Assembly (NCBI RefSeq): GCF_023952475.1
Contig: NZ_JALHRX010000011.1
Span: 62,001-126,000 of the forward strand
Direction: 5' to 3'
From: Cupriavidus sp. WGlv3
GTDB taxonomy: Bacteria > Pseudomonadota > Gammaproteobacteria > Burkholderiales > Burkholderiaceae
Length of the DNA: 64,000 nucleotides
A program made the position numbers and the translations under genes. The first letter of the stretch is position 1, and each line of letters opens with the position of its first letter. The notes under the pieces were generated by a model. That model had not been told where the DNA came from. It saw only the letters and a list, made by a program, of their open reading frames with translations, and did not search any database. Positions 8,710 through 19,058 of the stretch are shown piece by piece.

Positions 8710-10533
8710 ATGTCCTTCCACAACAATATTCAGATCAAGACCCTGCTACGGGGCGCCATGGGAATCCTGTCGCTGCTGCTGTTGCTGGTCGGCGGCGCCG
8801 GCCTGTACGGCATCTCGCAGAGCAATGACGCGCTCAAGGATACCTATGCCAACCAGCTTGGCTCGACCATCGCGCTCAGCGATGCGATGCTGGCCACCAC
8901 GCGCATGCGCCTGGCGCTGGACCGCAACGTGATGCAGGGCGAGCAGGACGATCCCAAGGTCAACGTGGATCGCTCGCGCGTGTTCGTGGAAGCGTCGGAC
9001 GCGGCCTGGAAGCGCTATATGAGCCTGCCGCAGAATGCCGAGGAACAGGCCCTGGCGGCGGAACTGGGCAAGCAGCGCCAGGCGTTCATGGAGCAGGGCG
9101 TGCTGCCGCTGCAGGCGGCGTCGCTGGCGGGCAACCAGGAAGAGGCGGTGCGGCTGGCGAAGAAGGTGCTGCCCGACCTGCAGCGCAGCATGTCAAGCGC
9201 GCATGAAAAGCTGCAGAAGTTCCAGATGGCGGCGGGCGAGGCCAATTTCGGCGCGGCGCAGGCAAGTTTTGCCCGCATCCGCATGCTGTCGATCGTGATG
9301 ATCGGGCTGGGCCTGGCGCTTGCCGCGCTGTGCGCGGTGACGCTGAACCGCGCCATCGTCGCGCCGGTGCAAGAGGCGCTGACGGTGTTCGAGCGCATCG
9401 CCCGCGGCGACCTGACCGCGCGCATCACCAGCATCTCTAGGAACGAGATCGGGCGCATGATGCAGGCGCTGGCCGCGATGCAGTCGAGCCTGTCGGGCAT
9501 CGTCGCCGAGGTGCGCAGCGGCGCGGATTCGATGGCGTCGGCCACGCAGCAGATTTCCACCGGCAACCTGGACCTGTCGCAGCGCACCGAGGAACAGGCC
9601 TCGTCGCTGGAGGAGACCGCCGCGAGCATGGAAGAGCTGACCACGGTGGTGCGGCAGAACGCCGACAATGCGCGCCAGGCCGGCGTGCTGGCGGGCGAGG
9701 CCTCGCAGATCGCGCTCAAGGGCGGCGAGGTGGTGGGCCGCGTGGTCGACACCATGAACGAGATCAACGGCGCCTCGCGCAAGGTGGTGGAAATCATCAG
9801 CGTGATCGAGGGCATCGCCTTCCAGACCAATATCCTGGCGCTCAATGCCGCGGTGGAAGCCGCCCGCGCCGGCGAGCAGGGGCGCGGCTTTGCGGTGGTG
9901 GCGGGCGAGGTGCGCAGCCTGGCGCAGCGCTCGGCCTCGGCCGCCAAGGAGATCGAGGCGCTGATCAGCGAGTCGGGCCAGCGCGTGGAGAGCGGCACCC
10001 GGCTGGTGGCCGAAGCCGGCCAGACCATGGGCGAGATCGTGCAGGCCGTGCGCCGGGTCACGGACATCATGAACGAGATCGGCGCGGCATCGCAGGAGCA
10101 GACCAGCGGCATCGAGCAGGTCAGCCAGGCCGTGACCCAGATGGACCAGGTGACGCAGCAGAACGCCGCGCTGGTCGAAGAGGCCGCGGCGGCAGCGGGC
10201 GCGCTGGAAGAGCAGGCGCAGAAGCTGAAGAACGTGGTCTCGGTGTTCACGGTCAATACCGCAGCGGCACCGGCCATCGCGGCCCATGTCGGCGGAAGCG
10301 CCGCAGCAAAGACGTCGGCAAAGGCGGTGGCATCCCCTACGCCGGCGACCCCCGCCGTCGCCAGTGCCAGCCTGGCTACGCGCACCACGACGGTGCGTAA
10401 GGTGCCGGTTGCCGCGACGGTGCGGCCCGCGGCCAAGCCGGCGAGCACTCCGGCAGTCGGCCCCGCAGCGCGCCCCGCGGCGCGGCCGGCCATCGCCGCG
10501 GCCGGCGGCGATGATGACTGGAGCGCGTTCTGA
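8710..10533 (+). CDS. Methyl-accepting chemotaxis protein, Tar-like, with C-terminal xWxxF tether
   Basis: 607 residues from the ATG at 8710. TM1 is about residues 12-33, followed by a periplasmic helical bundle with the Tar-like [10 protein letters not shown] block. TM2 is about 192-215, then a HAMP domain and the cytoplasmic signalling helices with the conserved tip [20 protein letters not shown] long Ala/Pro/Thr-rich linker ends in D-D-D-W-S-A-F, which fits the xWxxF pentapeptide that recruits CheR and CheB in enteric receptors. It signals through CheW and CheA at the inner membrane. The ligand is unknown. Confidence 0.92.
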   Translation: MSFHNNIQIKTLLRGAMGILSLLLLLVGGAGLYGISQSNDALKDTYANQLGSTIALSDAMLATTRMRLALDRNVMQGEQDDPKVNVDRSRVFVEASDAAWKRYMSLPQNAEEQALAAELGKQRQAFMEQGVLPLQAASLAGNQEEAVRLAKKVLPDLQRSMSSAHEKLQKFQMAAGEANFGAAQASFARIRMLSIVMIGLGLALAALCAVTLNRAIVAPVQEALTVFERIARGDLTARITSISRNEIGRMMQALAAMQSSLSGIVAEVRSGADSMASATQQISTGNLDLSQRTEEQASSLEETAASMEELTTVVRQNADNARQAGVLAGEASQIALKGGEVVGRVVDTMNEINGASRKVVEIISVIEGIAFQTNILALNAAVEAARAGEQGRGFAVVAGEVRSLAQRSASAAKEIEALISESGQRVESGTRLVAEAGQTMGEIVQAVRRVTDIMNEIGAASQEQTSGIEQVSQAVTQMDQVTQQNAALVEEAAAAAGALEEQAQKLKNVVSVFTVNTAAAPAIAAHVGGSAAAKTSAKAVASPTPATPAVASASLATRTTTVRKVPVAATVRPAAKPASTPAVGPAARPAARPAIAAAGGDDDWSAF

Positions 10534-10648
10534 CCCCCTGCGTTGGAGTCATTGCCTTGTTCACACGGCGACTGCAAGATGACATGATGCGGGGTTTGCC
10601 CCGCGTCCTGACCGTCTTCGCGCATCTTCATCATCATCGCGCAGCCTA

Positions 10649-12622
10649 ATGATTGCCCTGAGTTCCGTCCTGTTGCTGCTGGCCGCCCTGCTGGGTGTAG
10701 CCGCCGCCCTCGGCGTTCGCGCCGGGCGCGCGGACCAGCCGGCCGGCAGCCGGTCGCTGCGCGTGCTGACGTGGTCGGCGGCGCTGCTGTCGCAATTGAG
10801 CATCGGCATGCCCGTGCTGGTGGTGGGCCTGTCGGGCAGCGTGCCGGCCGTCAACGACACCGCGCAGCTGGCGGCCAGCTTCGCCGCCGCGGCGGCGGCC
10901 ACCACGGCGGCCAAGCTGCTGGTGCAGTGGCTGCGCCAAGGCGCGCGCCTGTGGCGCGGCGCGGCGCTGATGGCGGTGGTGGCCGGGGCCGGGCTGGTCG
11001 CGGCCGCCGGCACGCACCTGGGCCGCTCGTGCGGCGCCGGCACCGTGACCGCGCGCGAGTGCATCGACGCCGCCGGCCTGCCGCACCCGGCCTGGCTGGC
11101 GGGCGGGCTGACCGCGCTGTGCGCGCTGCTGTTTGCCGTGCATCGGGCCCAGTCGCGCGGCTGGCTGCCGGCGCTGGCGCGCGCCGACGCCACGCTGGCC
11201 GACGAACTTGCCGATGACCTGCCGGTGCTGCATCGCGGCGCCGAGCCGCGGCTGGCGCGGCGTGGCGCGCGCGTCCCCGGGCGTCCGGGCCGGCTGACCG
11301 TGCGTGCCGCCGCGCGCGGCCAGGACACGGTGGGCGAATACAGCGTGGCGACGGTGATGCCGGACCGCGTGGCCTTTGGCCGCTGGCTGGACCAGGCCAT
11401 CAGCCAGGCCCGGCTGGCCGAGACCGGCTGCGCCGTGCTGCTGATCCATATCGCCGATTACCGCGAAGTCGACGAAGTATTCGAAGTGCGCGCCGACGAC
11501 ATCCTGGCCCAGGACGCCGGCGCGCTGGCGCAGGCAGTGCTGGAGCCGCACGACTTCCTGGCGCGGCTGGCGCGCGACGAGTTTGCCGTGGGCGTGCCGG
11601 AGCTGGTCCACCATGGCCGCGCGCAGGAACTGGGCTCGCGCATGCTGGGCTCGCTGGCCGAGTTCATCGCCGCGCGCGGGCTGCAGATGCAGATCGGCGT
11701 CAATATCGGCATCGCCATCTATCCGCGTGACGCGCAGACTTCCGAAGCGTTGATGCAGGCCGCCCGCGTCAGCCTGGCCGAAGCCCGCCAGAGCGGCTCG
11801 AACCAGGTGCGCCTGTTCAACAGCGCCGCCGGCGAACGCGCGCGCCGCACCCGCGTGATCCGGCGCGACCTGTGGGTGGCGATCCAGGACGATGCGCTGT
11901 CGCTGCAGTTCCAGCCCAAGTACGACGCGCGCCGCCGCAGCGTGGTCGGCGCCGAGGCGCTGTGCCGCTGGCGCCATCCCGCGCTGGGCCAGGTCAGCCC
12001 GGCCGAGTTCATCGCCGTGGCCGAGCAGTCGGGCCAGATCGACAAGCTCGACGACTGGGTCCTGACCAGCGTGTGCCGCCAGGTGCGCCAGTGGCGCGAC
12101 GCCGGCGTGCCGACCGTGCCGGTGGCGATCAATGTCTCGGGGCTGCGCTTTGCCAGCCGCAACTTCCCGCAATACCTGCTGGAACAGATCCACCAGCACG
12201 ACATCCCGCCATCGGCGATCACGCTGGAAATCACCGAGACCGCGGCGATGAAGGACATCGGCAAGTCGCTGGAAACGCTGGCCGAGCTGCAGTCGCTCGG
12301 CATCCAGGTGGCGCTGGACGATTTCGGCAGCGGCTATTCCAGCCTGGGCTATCTCAAGCGGCTGCGCGTGGGCACGCTCAAGATCGACCGCACGCTGATC
12401 GGCGGGCTCGATACCGATGCGCAGGGCCGCGCCATCGTCGGCTCGATGGTGGCGCTGGCGCACGAACTGCGCATGAAGGTGGTGGCCGAAGGCGTGGAGT
12501 CGGCCTCGCAGCTGGAGATCCTGAACCAGATGGGTTGCGACGAGGTGCAGGGCTACCTGCTGTCGCTGCCGCTGGACGCCGCCGGCTTCAGCGAGGCCCT
12601 GCGCGCGCGGTCCCCGGCCTGA
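10649..12622 (+). CDS. Membrane GGDEF-EAL protein, probable c-di-GMP phosphodiesterase
   Basis: 657 residues. The N-terminal 165 residues contain several hydrophobic segments (about 1-22, 41-63, 75-92, 103-125, 148-165) forming a membrane sensor. The GGDEF domain is degenerate: the signature reads A-R-D-E-F, so cyclase activity is unlikely. The EAL domain is complete: G-A-E-A-L-C-R-W, N-V-S-G, E-I-T-E-T, D-D-F-G-S-G-Y-S-S-L, K-I-D-R, and V-A-E-G-V-E. Its position between chemoreceptor genes suggests it lowers c-di-GMP to favour motility; this is inference. No clear ribosome binding site precedes the ATG. Confidence 0.88.
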   Translation: MIALSSVLLLLAALLGVAAALGVRAGRADQPAGSRSLRVLTWSAALLSQLSIGMPVLVVGLSGSVPAVNDTAQLAASFAAAAAATTAAKLLVQWLRQGARLWRGAALMAVVAGAGLVAAAGTHLGRSCGAGTVTARECIDAAGLPHPAWLAGGLTALCALLFAVHRAQSRGWLPALARADATLADELADDLPVLHRGAEPRLARRGARVPGRPGRLTVRAAARGQDTVGEYSVATVMPDRVAFGRWLDQAISQARLAETGCAVLLIHIADYREVDEVFEVRADDILAQDAGALAQAVLEPHDFLARLARDEFAVGVPELVHHGRAQELGSRMLGSLAEFIAARGLQMQIGVNIGIAIYPRDAQTSEALMQAARVSLAEARQSGSNQVRLFNSAAGERARRTRVIRRDLWVAIQDDALSLQFQPKYDARRRSVVGAEALCRWRHPALGQVSPAEFIAVAEQSGQIDKLDDWVLTSVCRQVRQWRDAGVPTVPVAINVSGLRFASRNFPQYLLEQIHQHDIPPSAITLEITETAAMKDIGKSLETLAELQSLGIQVALDDFGSGYSSLGYLKRLRVGTLKIDRTLIGGLDTDAQGRAIVGSMVALAHELRMKVVAEGVESASQLEILNQMGCDEVQGYLLSLPLDAAGFSEALRARSPA

Positions 12623-12787
12623 CGTCGCCTGACACCTAAAGCCTGGCCGCCACGCCGCCGATAACTGGTCTGGCAGGCTGGCCCGCGTCGGCGCCAGCCC
12701 TGCGCCGGCTCGTCCGTCGCCGCCGCGTTGCCCGTGCCATCGATGTTCCTGGCGGACCCACCCGTTCCTGCACCTCCGGAGGCGCCC

Positions 12788-13180
12788 ATGTCATTGCCCA
12801 GCATCCTCGTCGTCGACGATTCTCCCTCGCTCCGCCGCATGATCGGCGCCTGCCTGCGCGCCGGAGGGTTCGACGTGGCCGAGGCCGCTGACGGCGACCA
12901 GGCGCATGCGTTGGCGCTCGCGGGCAGCTTCGGCATGCTGGTCACCGACCAGGTCATGCCCGGCATGGACGGCCTCACGCTGATCCGCAGCCTGCGCGCC
13001 ACGCCGCGCTACGCCCGCCTGCCGATCCTGATGCTGACCACCGAGCAGGACGGCAGCATCCGCGAACAGGCCCGCGCCGCGGGCGCATCGGGCTTCCTGC
13101 CCAAGCCGTTCGACCCCGACGGGCTGATGCAGGCCGTGGCCGCGCTGCTGGACGCGGCATCCCCTACCTCGGAAGGGTAA
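12788..13180 (+). CDS. Single-domain response regulator, CheY-like
   Basis: 130 residues from the ATG at 12788, chosen because GGAGG lies 6 bases upstream; the frame extends further up without a good site. The receiver fold has the acidic pair Asp10/Asp11 in L-V-V-D-D-S-P, the phospho-acceptor Asp54 in V-T-D-Q-V-M-P-G-M-D-G, Thr in M-L-T-T-E and Lys in L-P-K-P-F. No output domain is present. It differs clearly from the canonical CheY at 27007 and sits before a cheW copy, so it may be a second CheY-type regulator or a phosphate sink. Confidence 0.88.
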   Translation: MSLPSILVVDDSPSLRRMIGACLRAGGFDVAEAADGDQAHALALAGSFGMLVTDQVMPGMDGLTLIRSLRATPRYARLPILMLTTEQDGSIREQARAAGASGFLPKPFDPDGLMQAVAALLDAASPTSEG

Positions 13181-13319
13181 GGAAAGCGGCGGCGTCGCCC
13201 TTCAGTCACCCCGGATCCTGCCGTAAACACTGGTGGGCGAAGTCACGCCCCGGCGCAGCCAGCGGCCCTGGCCGTTGCGGCGCCAGACACCAGCATGAGC
13301 CAAATTGGGGGGCTAGACG

Positions 13320-13796
13320 ATGCAGCACATCGACAAGGCAGACGGCGCGGGCGAGGAGTTCCTGGCCTTTACCCTGGGCCGCGAGGAATACGGCGTCGAT
13401 ATCCTGAAGGTGCAGGAGATCCGCGGCTACGAGTCGGTCACCCAGATCGCGAATGCGCCCGACTACATCAAGGGCGTGATCAACCTGCGCGGCATCATCG
13501 TGCCGATCATCGACCTGCGCATCAAGTTCCGCCAGCCCAACGTCAGCTACGACCAGTACACGGTCGTGATCATCGTCGACCTCAACGAACGCACCACCGG
13601 CATCGTGGTGGACGGCGTCTCCGACGTGCTGACGCTGAGCGCCGCGCAGATCAAGCCCACGCCGCACTTCTCCGGCGAACTGGCGACCGACTATATCCGC
13701 GGCCTGGGCTCGGTCGAGCAGCGCATGCTGATCCTGGTCGATATCGAGAAGCTGCTCAATACCGAAGAACTGGCCGCGCTGGAAGCGGTGTCCTGA
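13320..13796 (+). CDS. cheW: Chemotaxis adaptor protein CheW (copy 1)
   Basis: 158 residues with the full CheW pattern: [22 protein letters not shown], then [34 protein letters not shown] and I-L-V-D-I-E-K-L-L. It links receptors to CheA. A second CheW at 23748 is close in sequence but differs through the C-terminal half. This copy lies directly upstream of the Aer-like receptor and may serve the receptors encoded here. Confidence 0.95.
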   Translation: MQHIDKADGAGEEFLAFTLGREEYGVDILKVQEIRGYESVTQIANAPDYIKGVINLRGIIVPIIDLRIKFRQPNVSYDQYTVVIIVDLNERTTGIVVDGVSDVLTLSAAQIKPTPHFSGELATDYIRGLGSVEQRMLILVDIEKLLNTEELAALEAVS

Positions 13797-13915
13797 TCCT
13801 GCAGTAGCGCCCCCCGCCGTCCGGCACGCGCCATCCGCGCGCCGGACCGAACCCGCCCGCGATGCGCACCGCATGGACCCATGCGGCGCGCCCCAGGCAA
13901 GCAGTACAGACTTAG

Positions 13916-15580
13916 ATGCGAAACAACCAACCCGTTACGCAGCGCGAGTACCCGCTGTCTCCGTCCGACTACCTGATCTCGCGCACCGACCTCAAGGGCC
14001 GTATCACCTTTGCCAACCGCACCTTTATCGAGGCCAGCGGCTTTACGGCGGAAGAACTGCTGGGCGCGCCGCATAACCTGGTGCGCCATCCCGACATGCC
14101 GCCCGAGGCGTTCGCCGACCTGTGGCAGGACCTGCAGGCCGGGCGCACATGGATGGGCGTGGTCAAGAACCGCCGCAAGAACGGCGACTTCTACTGGGTC
14201 AATGCGACCGTGACGCCGACGCGCGTCGACGGCCGCGTGGTTGGCTACACCTCGGTGCGCTCGATGGCGACGCGCGAGCAGGTGCAGGCCGCGGGCGCCG
14301 CCTATGCGCGCTTTCGCGCCGGGCGTGCCGACGGGCTGGCGATCCGCCACGGCGCGGTGGTGCGCACCGGCCTGCGCGGCCTGGTGCAGGGGCTGCTGCG
14401 GCTGAACCTGAAGCGCCGCATCCTGTGGGCCCAGGCCGGCGGGCTGGTGTGGTTCCTGGCCGCGCTCGTCGCGCTGGAAGCGCTGGGCGGCACCGCCGTG
14501 GCCAGCTTGCGCCCGTGGCTGTGGGGCGGCTTTGCGCTGGCGCTGGCGTCGTCCTTCGCCGCCGGCACCATGCTGCTGGCGCGCGTGAACCGGCCGGTGC
14601 GCGACATGCTGGACTTCGCGCTGCGCATGGGCGCGGGCGACCTGACCACGCGCTTCGAGCACCGCAGCGCCGACGAGATCGGCGCGCTGGCGCAGGCGAT
14701 GCAGACCATGCAGCGCAGCCTGCTGTCGGTGGTGCATGAGATCCAGGAAGGCATGGCCAGCATCTCGACCGCGACGCGCCAGGTGGCCGCGGGCAACAAC
14801 GACCTGTCGCAGCGCACCGAGCAGCAGGCGGCGTCGCTGGAGCAGACCGCGTCGAGCATGGAAGAGTTGACCAGCACGGTGCGTCAGAACGCCGACAACG
14901 CGCGCCAGGCCAGCGGGCTGGCGGCCAATGCCTCCGACACGGCGCTGCGCGGCGGCGAGGTGGTGGGCCGGGTGGTGCAGACCATGGACGAGATCAACGA
15001 TGCCTCGAAGAAGATCGTCGACATCATCGGCGTGATCGAAGGCATTGCGTTCCAGACCAACATCCTGGCGCTGAACGCGGCGGTGGAAGCGGCGCGCGCA
15101 GGCGAACAGGGCCGCGGCTTCGCGGTGGTGGCGGGCGAGGTGCGCAGCCTGGCGCAGCGCAGCGCCAACGCGGCCAAGGAGATCAAGGGACTGATCGGCG
15201 ATACCGTGGCGCGCGTCGACAACGGCTCGGCACTGGTCGGCCAGGCCGGCCAGACCATGGAAGAGATCGTGCAGGCGGTGAAGTCGGTCACCGACATCAT
15301 GGCCGAGATCAGCGCGGCGTCGGCCGAGCAGAGCTCGGGCATCGAGCAGGTGAACCAGGCGGTGGCGCAGATGGACGAGGGCACGCAGCAGAACGCGGCG
15401 CTGGTCGAGGAAGCGGCCGCCGCGGCGGGCGCGCTGGAAGAGCAGGCGCTGCGGCTGCGCGATGCGGTGGCGACGTTCCGCGTCAGCATGCAGGCGGAGG
15501 TGCGGCCGCAGCGCCAGCCCGCTTCGGCGCGCGGCGATGCGGTGCTGGCCCGGGCCCAGGCCACGGCACCCGCACGATAG
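13916..15580 (+). CDS. Aer-like PAS-containing chemoreceptor
   Basis: 554 residues. The N-terminal PAS domain (about 10-125) has [28 protein letters not shown] and [16 protein letters not shown], the FAD-binding pattern of Aer redox/oxygen sensors. Two close hydrophobic segments (about 180-200 and 203-222) form the membrane hairpin, with no periplasmic domain. HAMP and the signalling domain follow. Unlike its two neighbours it ends without a WSAF tail. Its signalling domain is almost identical in DNA to that of the next gene. Confidence 0.92.
   Translation: MRNNQPVTQREYPLSPSDYLISRTDLKGRITFANRTFIEASGFTAEELLGAPHNLVRHPDMPPEAFADLWQDLQAGRTWMGVVKNRRKNGDFYWVNATVTPTRVDGRVVGYTSVRSMATREQVQAAGAAYARFRAGRADGLAIRHGAVVRTGLRGLVQGLLRLNLKRRILWAQAGGLVWFLAALVALEALGGTAVASLRPWLWGGFALALASSFAAGTMLLARVNRPVRDMLDFALRMGAGDLTTRFEHRSADEIGALAQAMQTMQRSLLSVVHEIQEGMASISTATRQVAAGNNDLSQRTEQQAASLEQTASSMEELTSTVRQNADNARQASGLAANASDTALRGGEVVGRVVQTMDEINDASKKIVDIIGVIEGIAFQTNILALNAAVEAARAGEQGRGFAVVAGEVRSLAQRSANAAKEIKGLIGDTVARVDNGSALVGQAGQTMEEIVQAVKSVTDIMAEISAASAEQSSGIEQVNQAVAQMDEGTQQNAALVEEAAAAAGALEEQALRLRDAVATFRVSMQAEVRPQRQPASARGDAVLARAQATAPAR
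14791..15446 (+). repeat. Near-identical receptor signalling-domain repeat, copy A
   Basis: This stretch aligns without gaps to 16549-17204 (offset 1758). Long tracts are identical, including more than 100 bases around 14885-15004, while sequence outside is different. It codes for the methyl-accepting signalling helices of the Aer-like receptor. Confidence 0.85.
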
Positions 15581-15676
15581 GGATCGAAGTGAAGGCAGGC
15601 GCGGCATGCCGCGCCGCCAGCGTACACAGGGCGCGGCAATCCGTGCCCGAGGCTTCAGTTACAAGGGGGAGTTGCT

Positions 15677-17515
15677 ATGCATTGGTTCAATCAATTGCGC
15701 GTCACGACCAGGCTGGTTGCCGGATTCCTGGTGGTCGCCGTGATCGGCGCCGTGATGGGGCTGCTGGGTGTCATCAACATGGGCCGCATGGCCGACTGGA
15801 CCGGCAAGATCTACAACGACGACCTGCGCGCGCTGAAGGCGGTGCAGGACGCCAACATCAACCTGGTCTACGCCAGCCGCTCGCAGATCGCGCTGCTGTC
15901 GGCATCGACCATGGGCGAGCGCTCGGTCGAGAAGGAGCAGATCGCCAAATCGCTGGCCGCGATGGATGAGCGCATCCGCCAGGTGACCGGCGCCTTCGAG
16001 AAGCCGGAGGGCAAGGCGCTGGTCAAGCAGTACCAGGACCTGTCGCCGGCGTTCCGCGCGCGCATGGAAAAGTATGTCGAGCTGGTCAGCAAGCAGCCGC
16101 TCGATACCTCGCAGTTCGAAAGCCAGGTGTTCTCCGAAAGCGCCGACCTGCTCAAGGACAGCCACGCGCTGGAAGCGGTGATGCTGCAGATGGTCAAGCG
16201 CCGCGACGACCGCGCCCGCAACAACATGGAAGAAGCACGCAGCGTCTACGACGAAACGCGCGTGTGGATGCTGGGCCTGGTGCTGGGCGGCCTGGCGCTG
16301 TCAGTGCTGCTGGGCGTGCTGCTGGCGCGCGCGCTGTCGCGCCAGCTGGGCGGCGAGCCGGCGTATGCCGCGGCCATCGCCGCGCGCATTGCCGAGGGCG
16401 ATTTCTCGCAGCCGGTGACCACGCGCGCCGGTGACAAGAGCAGCCTGGTGTTCGCGATGCAGCAGATGCAGCAGCAGCTGTCGCGCATGGTGCGGGATTT
16501 CAAGGCCTCGGCCGAATCGATCGGCAGCGCCTCGCGCGAGATTGCCGCGGGCAACAACGACCTGTCGCAGCGCACCGAGCAGCAGGCGGCGTCGCTGGAG
16601 CAGACCGCATCGAGCATGGAAGAGCTGACCAGCACGGTGCGCCAGAACGCCGACAACGCGCGCCAGGCCAGCGGGCTGGCGGCCAATGCCTCCGACACGG
16701 CGCTGCGCGGCGGCGAGGTGGTGGGCCGGGTGGTGCAGACCATGGACGAGATCAACGATGCGTCGAAGAAGATCGTCGACATCATCGGCGTGATCGAAGG
16801 CATTGCGTTCCAGACCAACATCCTGGCGCTGAACGCCGCGGTGGAAGCCGCGCGCGCGGGCGAACAGGGGCGCGGTTTCGCGGTGGTGGCGGGCGAGGTG
16901 CGCAGCCTGGCGCAGCGCAGCGCCAACGCGGCCAAGGAAATCAAGGGCCTGATCGGCGATACGGTCGAGCGCGTCGACAACGGCTCGGCGCTGGTCGGCC
17001 AGGCCGGCAAGACCATGGATGAGATCGTGCAGGCGGTCAAGCGCGTGACCGACATCATGGGCGAGATCAGCGCGGCATCGGCCGAGCAGAGTTCGGGCAT
17101 CGAGCAGGTGAACCAGGCGGTGGCGCAGATGGACGAGGTGACGCAGCAGAACGCGGCGCTGGTCGAGGAAGCCGCCGCCGCCGCCGGTGCGCTCGAAGAG
17201 CAGGCCGGCCACCTGCAATCCGCGGTGTCGACCTTCCGCCTGGCCGCGCAGGACGAGCGTGCGGAACGCTTCGAGGTGTTGCCGGCCGCCGCCGCGGTGC
17301 CCGCCAAGACTCAACGCGCGGGGGCGGTGCGTGCCATCGCCGCAAGCAAGCGTGCGGCCAAGCTGCCCATGGCCAAGGCGGAAGCCGCCAGCGCCGATGA
17401 AGCCCCGCACGACGCGGCCGAGCCGACGGCAGCCAAGGCGGCGCCGCGCGCTGCGGCGATGACGCCGCGGCCCGCGCTCGCCGCGGCCGACAATGGCGAC
17501 TGGAGCGCGTTCTGA
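15677..17515 (+). CDS. Methyl-accepting chemotaxis protein, four-helix-bundle sensor, with xWxxF tether
   Basis: 612 residues. TM1 is about 11-33, then a periplasmic helical domain of about 160 residues of 4HB_MCP character, and TM2 is about 195-216. HAMP follows, then a signalling domain nearly identical to that of the preceding receptor, and an Ala-rich linker ending in N-G-D-W-S-A-F. That tail fits the CheR/CheB-recruiting pentapeptide. RBS GGGGGAG lies upstream of the ATG. The ligand cannot be predicted. Confidence 0.93.
   Translation: MHWFNQLRVTTRLVAGFLVVAVIGAVMGLLGVINMGRMADWTGKIYNDDLRALKAVQDANINLVYASRSQIALLSASTMGERSVEKEQIAKSLAAMDERIRQVTGAFEKPEGKALVKQYQDLSPAFRARMEKYVELVSKQPLDTSQFESQVFSESADLLKDSHALEAVMLQMVKRRDDRARNNMEEARSVYDETRVWMLGLVLGGLALSVLLGVLLARALSRQLGGEPAYAAAIAARIAEGDFSQPVTTRAGDKSSLVFAMQQMQQQLSRMVRDFKASAESIGSASREIAAGNNDLSQRTEQQAASLEQTASSMEELTSTVRQNADNARQASGLAANASDTALRGGEVVGRVVQTMDEINDASKKIVDIIGVIEGIAFQTNILALNAAVEAARAGEQGRGFAVVAGEVRSLAQRSANAAKEIKGLIGDTVERVDNGSALVGQAGKTMDEIVQAVKRVTDIMGEISAASAEQSSGIEQVNQAVAQMDEVTQQNAALVEEAAAAAGALEEQAGHLQSAVSTFRLAAQDERAERFEVLPAAAAVPAKTQRAGAVRAIAASKRAAKLPMAKAEAASADEAPHDAAEPTAAKAAPRAAAMTPRPALAAADNGDWSAF
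16549..17204 (+). repeat. Near-identical receptor signalling-domain repeat, copy B
   Basis: Partner of 14791-15446; same frame, no gaps, only scattered mostly synonymous differences. It codes for the signalling helices of the second Tar-like receptor. Confidence 0.85.
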
Positions 17516-17523
17516 GTGTTGCC

Positions 17524-18258
17524 ATGACGACCGATATCACCCTGGCCTTGCCGCAAGAAGACGCGGCCAGGCTGCGCAAGGAATTCGACCAGTTCATCGG
17601 GGTCTCGACCGGGCTCGACCGCGAGTTCCTGCCGCCAGAGTTCCATGACTTCCTGCGCGCGCGGCTGCTGCAGCATGACGGCCCGCTGACCGAGCGCGCG
17701 GTCTCGCGGCTGCTGTCCGGGGGTGAATACGGCTGGGCGCGCCGCGTGTTCGACAAGCAGTTGCCCAATGCGCTTGCGGCGCTGATGCGCGATGCCCAGC
17801 GCTTCGGCTTCGGCCTGGCGGTGCAGCCGGGTTGGAGCGGCGAGCAGCGCCTCGCGCATGCGCGCGAATGGGCGGCGCAGGTGCTGGCCGAGTGCGGCGC
17901 CGATAGCGCCTATACCGAAGCGCTGGCGACCCAGGTGGCGGCATCGGCCGAAGACCTGCGCGCGCTGGAAGAGCGCATGCGCACGCCCGCCTGGCGCCTG
18001 GCCGAAAGCCTGCGCCAGCGCGCCTATGACCTGATGTACGCACTGCAGACCGAAGACAACGAAGCCGCCGGCCGCGCGCGCGTGGGCGAGTTGCGCGGCA
18101 TGCTGGGGCTGGCGCTGGAGTATGGATCGATCCAGCCCGACGAGGCCGCGCGCGTGCTGGAACAGGTGGAGCGCGTGCGCCCCGCATTGTTTCGCGTAGC
18201 GCCCGACGATGTGTTCGCACGGCTCGCGAACTGGCTGCGCCGATTGTTCGGACATTGA
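17524..18258 (+). CDS. Unrecognised helical protein (244 aa)
   Basis: It starts 9 bp after the preceding receptor's stop, so it is very likely co-transcribed with it. The product is rich in Leu, Arg, Ala and Glu and predicted almost entirely helical, with no signal peptide, membrane segment or Cys motif. A block R-A-Y-D-L-M-Y-A-L-Q-T-E-D-N-E-A lies near residue 170. Codon use matches neighbouring core genes. I do not recognise the family. Position between a receptor and flhDC suggests a link to chemotaxis or motility, but that is only context. Confidence 0.7.
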   Translation: MTTDITLALPQEDAARLRKEFDQFIGVSTGLDREFLPPEFHDFLRARLLQHDGPLTERAVSRLLSGGEYGWARRVFDKQLPNALAALMRDAQRFGFGLAVQPGWSGEQRLAHAREWAAQVLAECGADSAYTEALATQVAASAEDLRALEERMRTPAWRLAESLRQRAYDLMYALQTEDNEAAGRARVGELRGMLGLALEYGSIQPDEAARVLEQVERVRPALFRVAPDDVFARLANWLRRLFGH

Positions 18259-18740
18259 CGCTGGCACTGCCGCGTCGCGCCGATTCGCGCCGGAGATTTT
18301 GGACAGTATTACGCACACCGTGCGCGGCGATACACTCCGCGCGGCCGTCGTCAATAGAGGAATCCAGCAGGCTACCAACGTCGTGCCCGCGCGTTTGATG
18401 CAGAGGGCTTTTGCTCGTGCCGTCTTGAGCCAAATCAAAAGTCAAACGTGTGACTTGTTACAAACTGTGCGGCGCCAATGTCTTTTTCATGCGACATTTG
18501 GTTCCCCCCCGCGTAAGTAGGGATTGGCATTGCGGGGCGATTGCCGATATAAACGTAACGGTCTTGCTTACACTCTGTAACACTTGTAACGGAGTTGATT
18601 ACAGTTGGACTTGGGCGTAGTTCCTTAGTCGTACGTTGTACCCGCCCAGCCGCAAACAAACGATCTGGTCGCCGGGCCCGCCAGGGCAACGGTAAGCGCC
18701 GGACAAGCGGCCACGGTGGGTTTTTGGTAGCGGGGATAAA
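18259..18740 (+). promoter_or_regulatory. flhDC upstream regulatory region
   Basis: 482 bp without a gene, more AT-rich than its surroundings. It holds an inverted repeat AGTCA-N6-TGACT (18440-18455), a GTTAC (18457-18461), and three GTAAC elements at 18555, 18577 and 18586; the last two belong to TGTAAC repeats nine bases apart. Such arrays suggest transcription-factor sites controlling the flagellar master operon. I cannot name the factors. No clear sigma-70 promoter pair was found, only a weak TTGCTT-N17-TAACGG at 18564-18592. Confidence 0.45.
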
Positions 18741-19058
18741 TTGGAAAGCAGTGAAGTTCTCCAGGAGATCAGGGAGGTTAACCTCGCCTATCTGCTGCTC
18801 GCGCAACGCCTTGTGCGCGAAAACCAGGTCGAAGCCATGTTCAGGCTCGGGGTCAGCAAGGAAATCGCCGATATCCTTGCCAAGCTGACCTCAGCGCAAC
18901 TCGTCAAGCTGGCGGCATCCAACATGGTGCTGTGCAGGTTCCGCTTCGACGACCATGCGCTTCTGTCCACTCTCACCCACACGGCCAAGAGCCATGACAT
19001 GCAGCAGATCCACGCCGCGATCCTGCTCGCACGTCAGCCTGTGGAGTCGCTCAATTGA
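18741..19058 (+). CDS. flhD: Flagellar transcriptional regulator FlhD
   Basis: 105 residues, normal length. The sequence [24 protein letters not shown] is characteristic. FlhD pairs with FlhC as the heterohexameric master activator of class 2 flagellar promoters. The start codon is TTG at 18741: it gives the conserved N-terminus and has GGGG about six bases upstream, and no ATG is suitably placed. The stop overlaps the flhC start. Confidence 0.95.
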   Translation: MESSEVLQEIREVNLAYLLLAQRLVRENQVEAMFRLGVSKEIADILAKLTSAQLVKLAASNMVLCRFRFDDHALLSTLTHTAKSHDMQQIHAAILLARQPVESLN

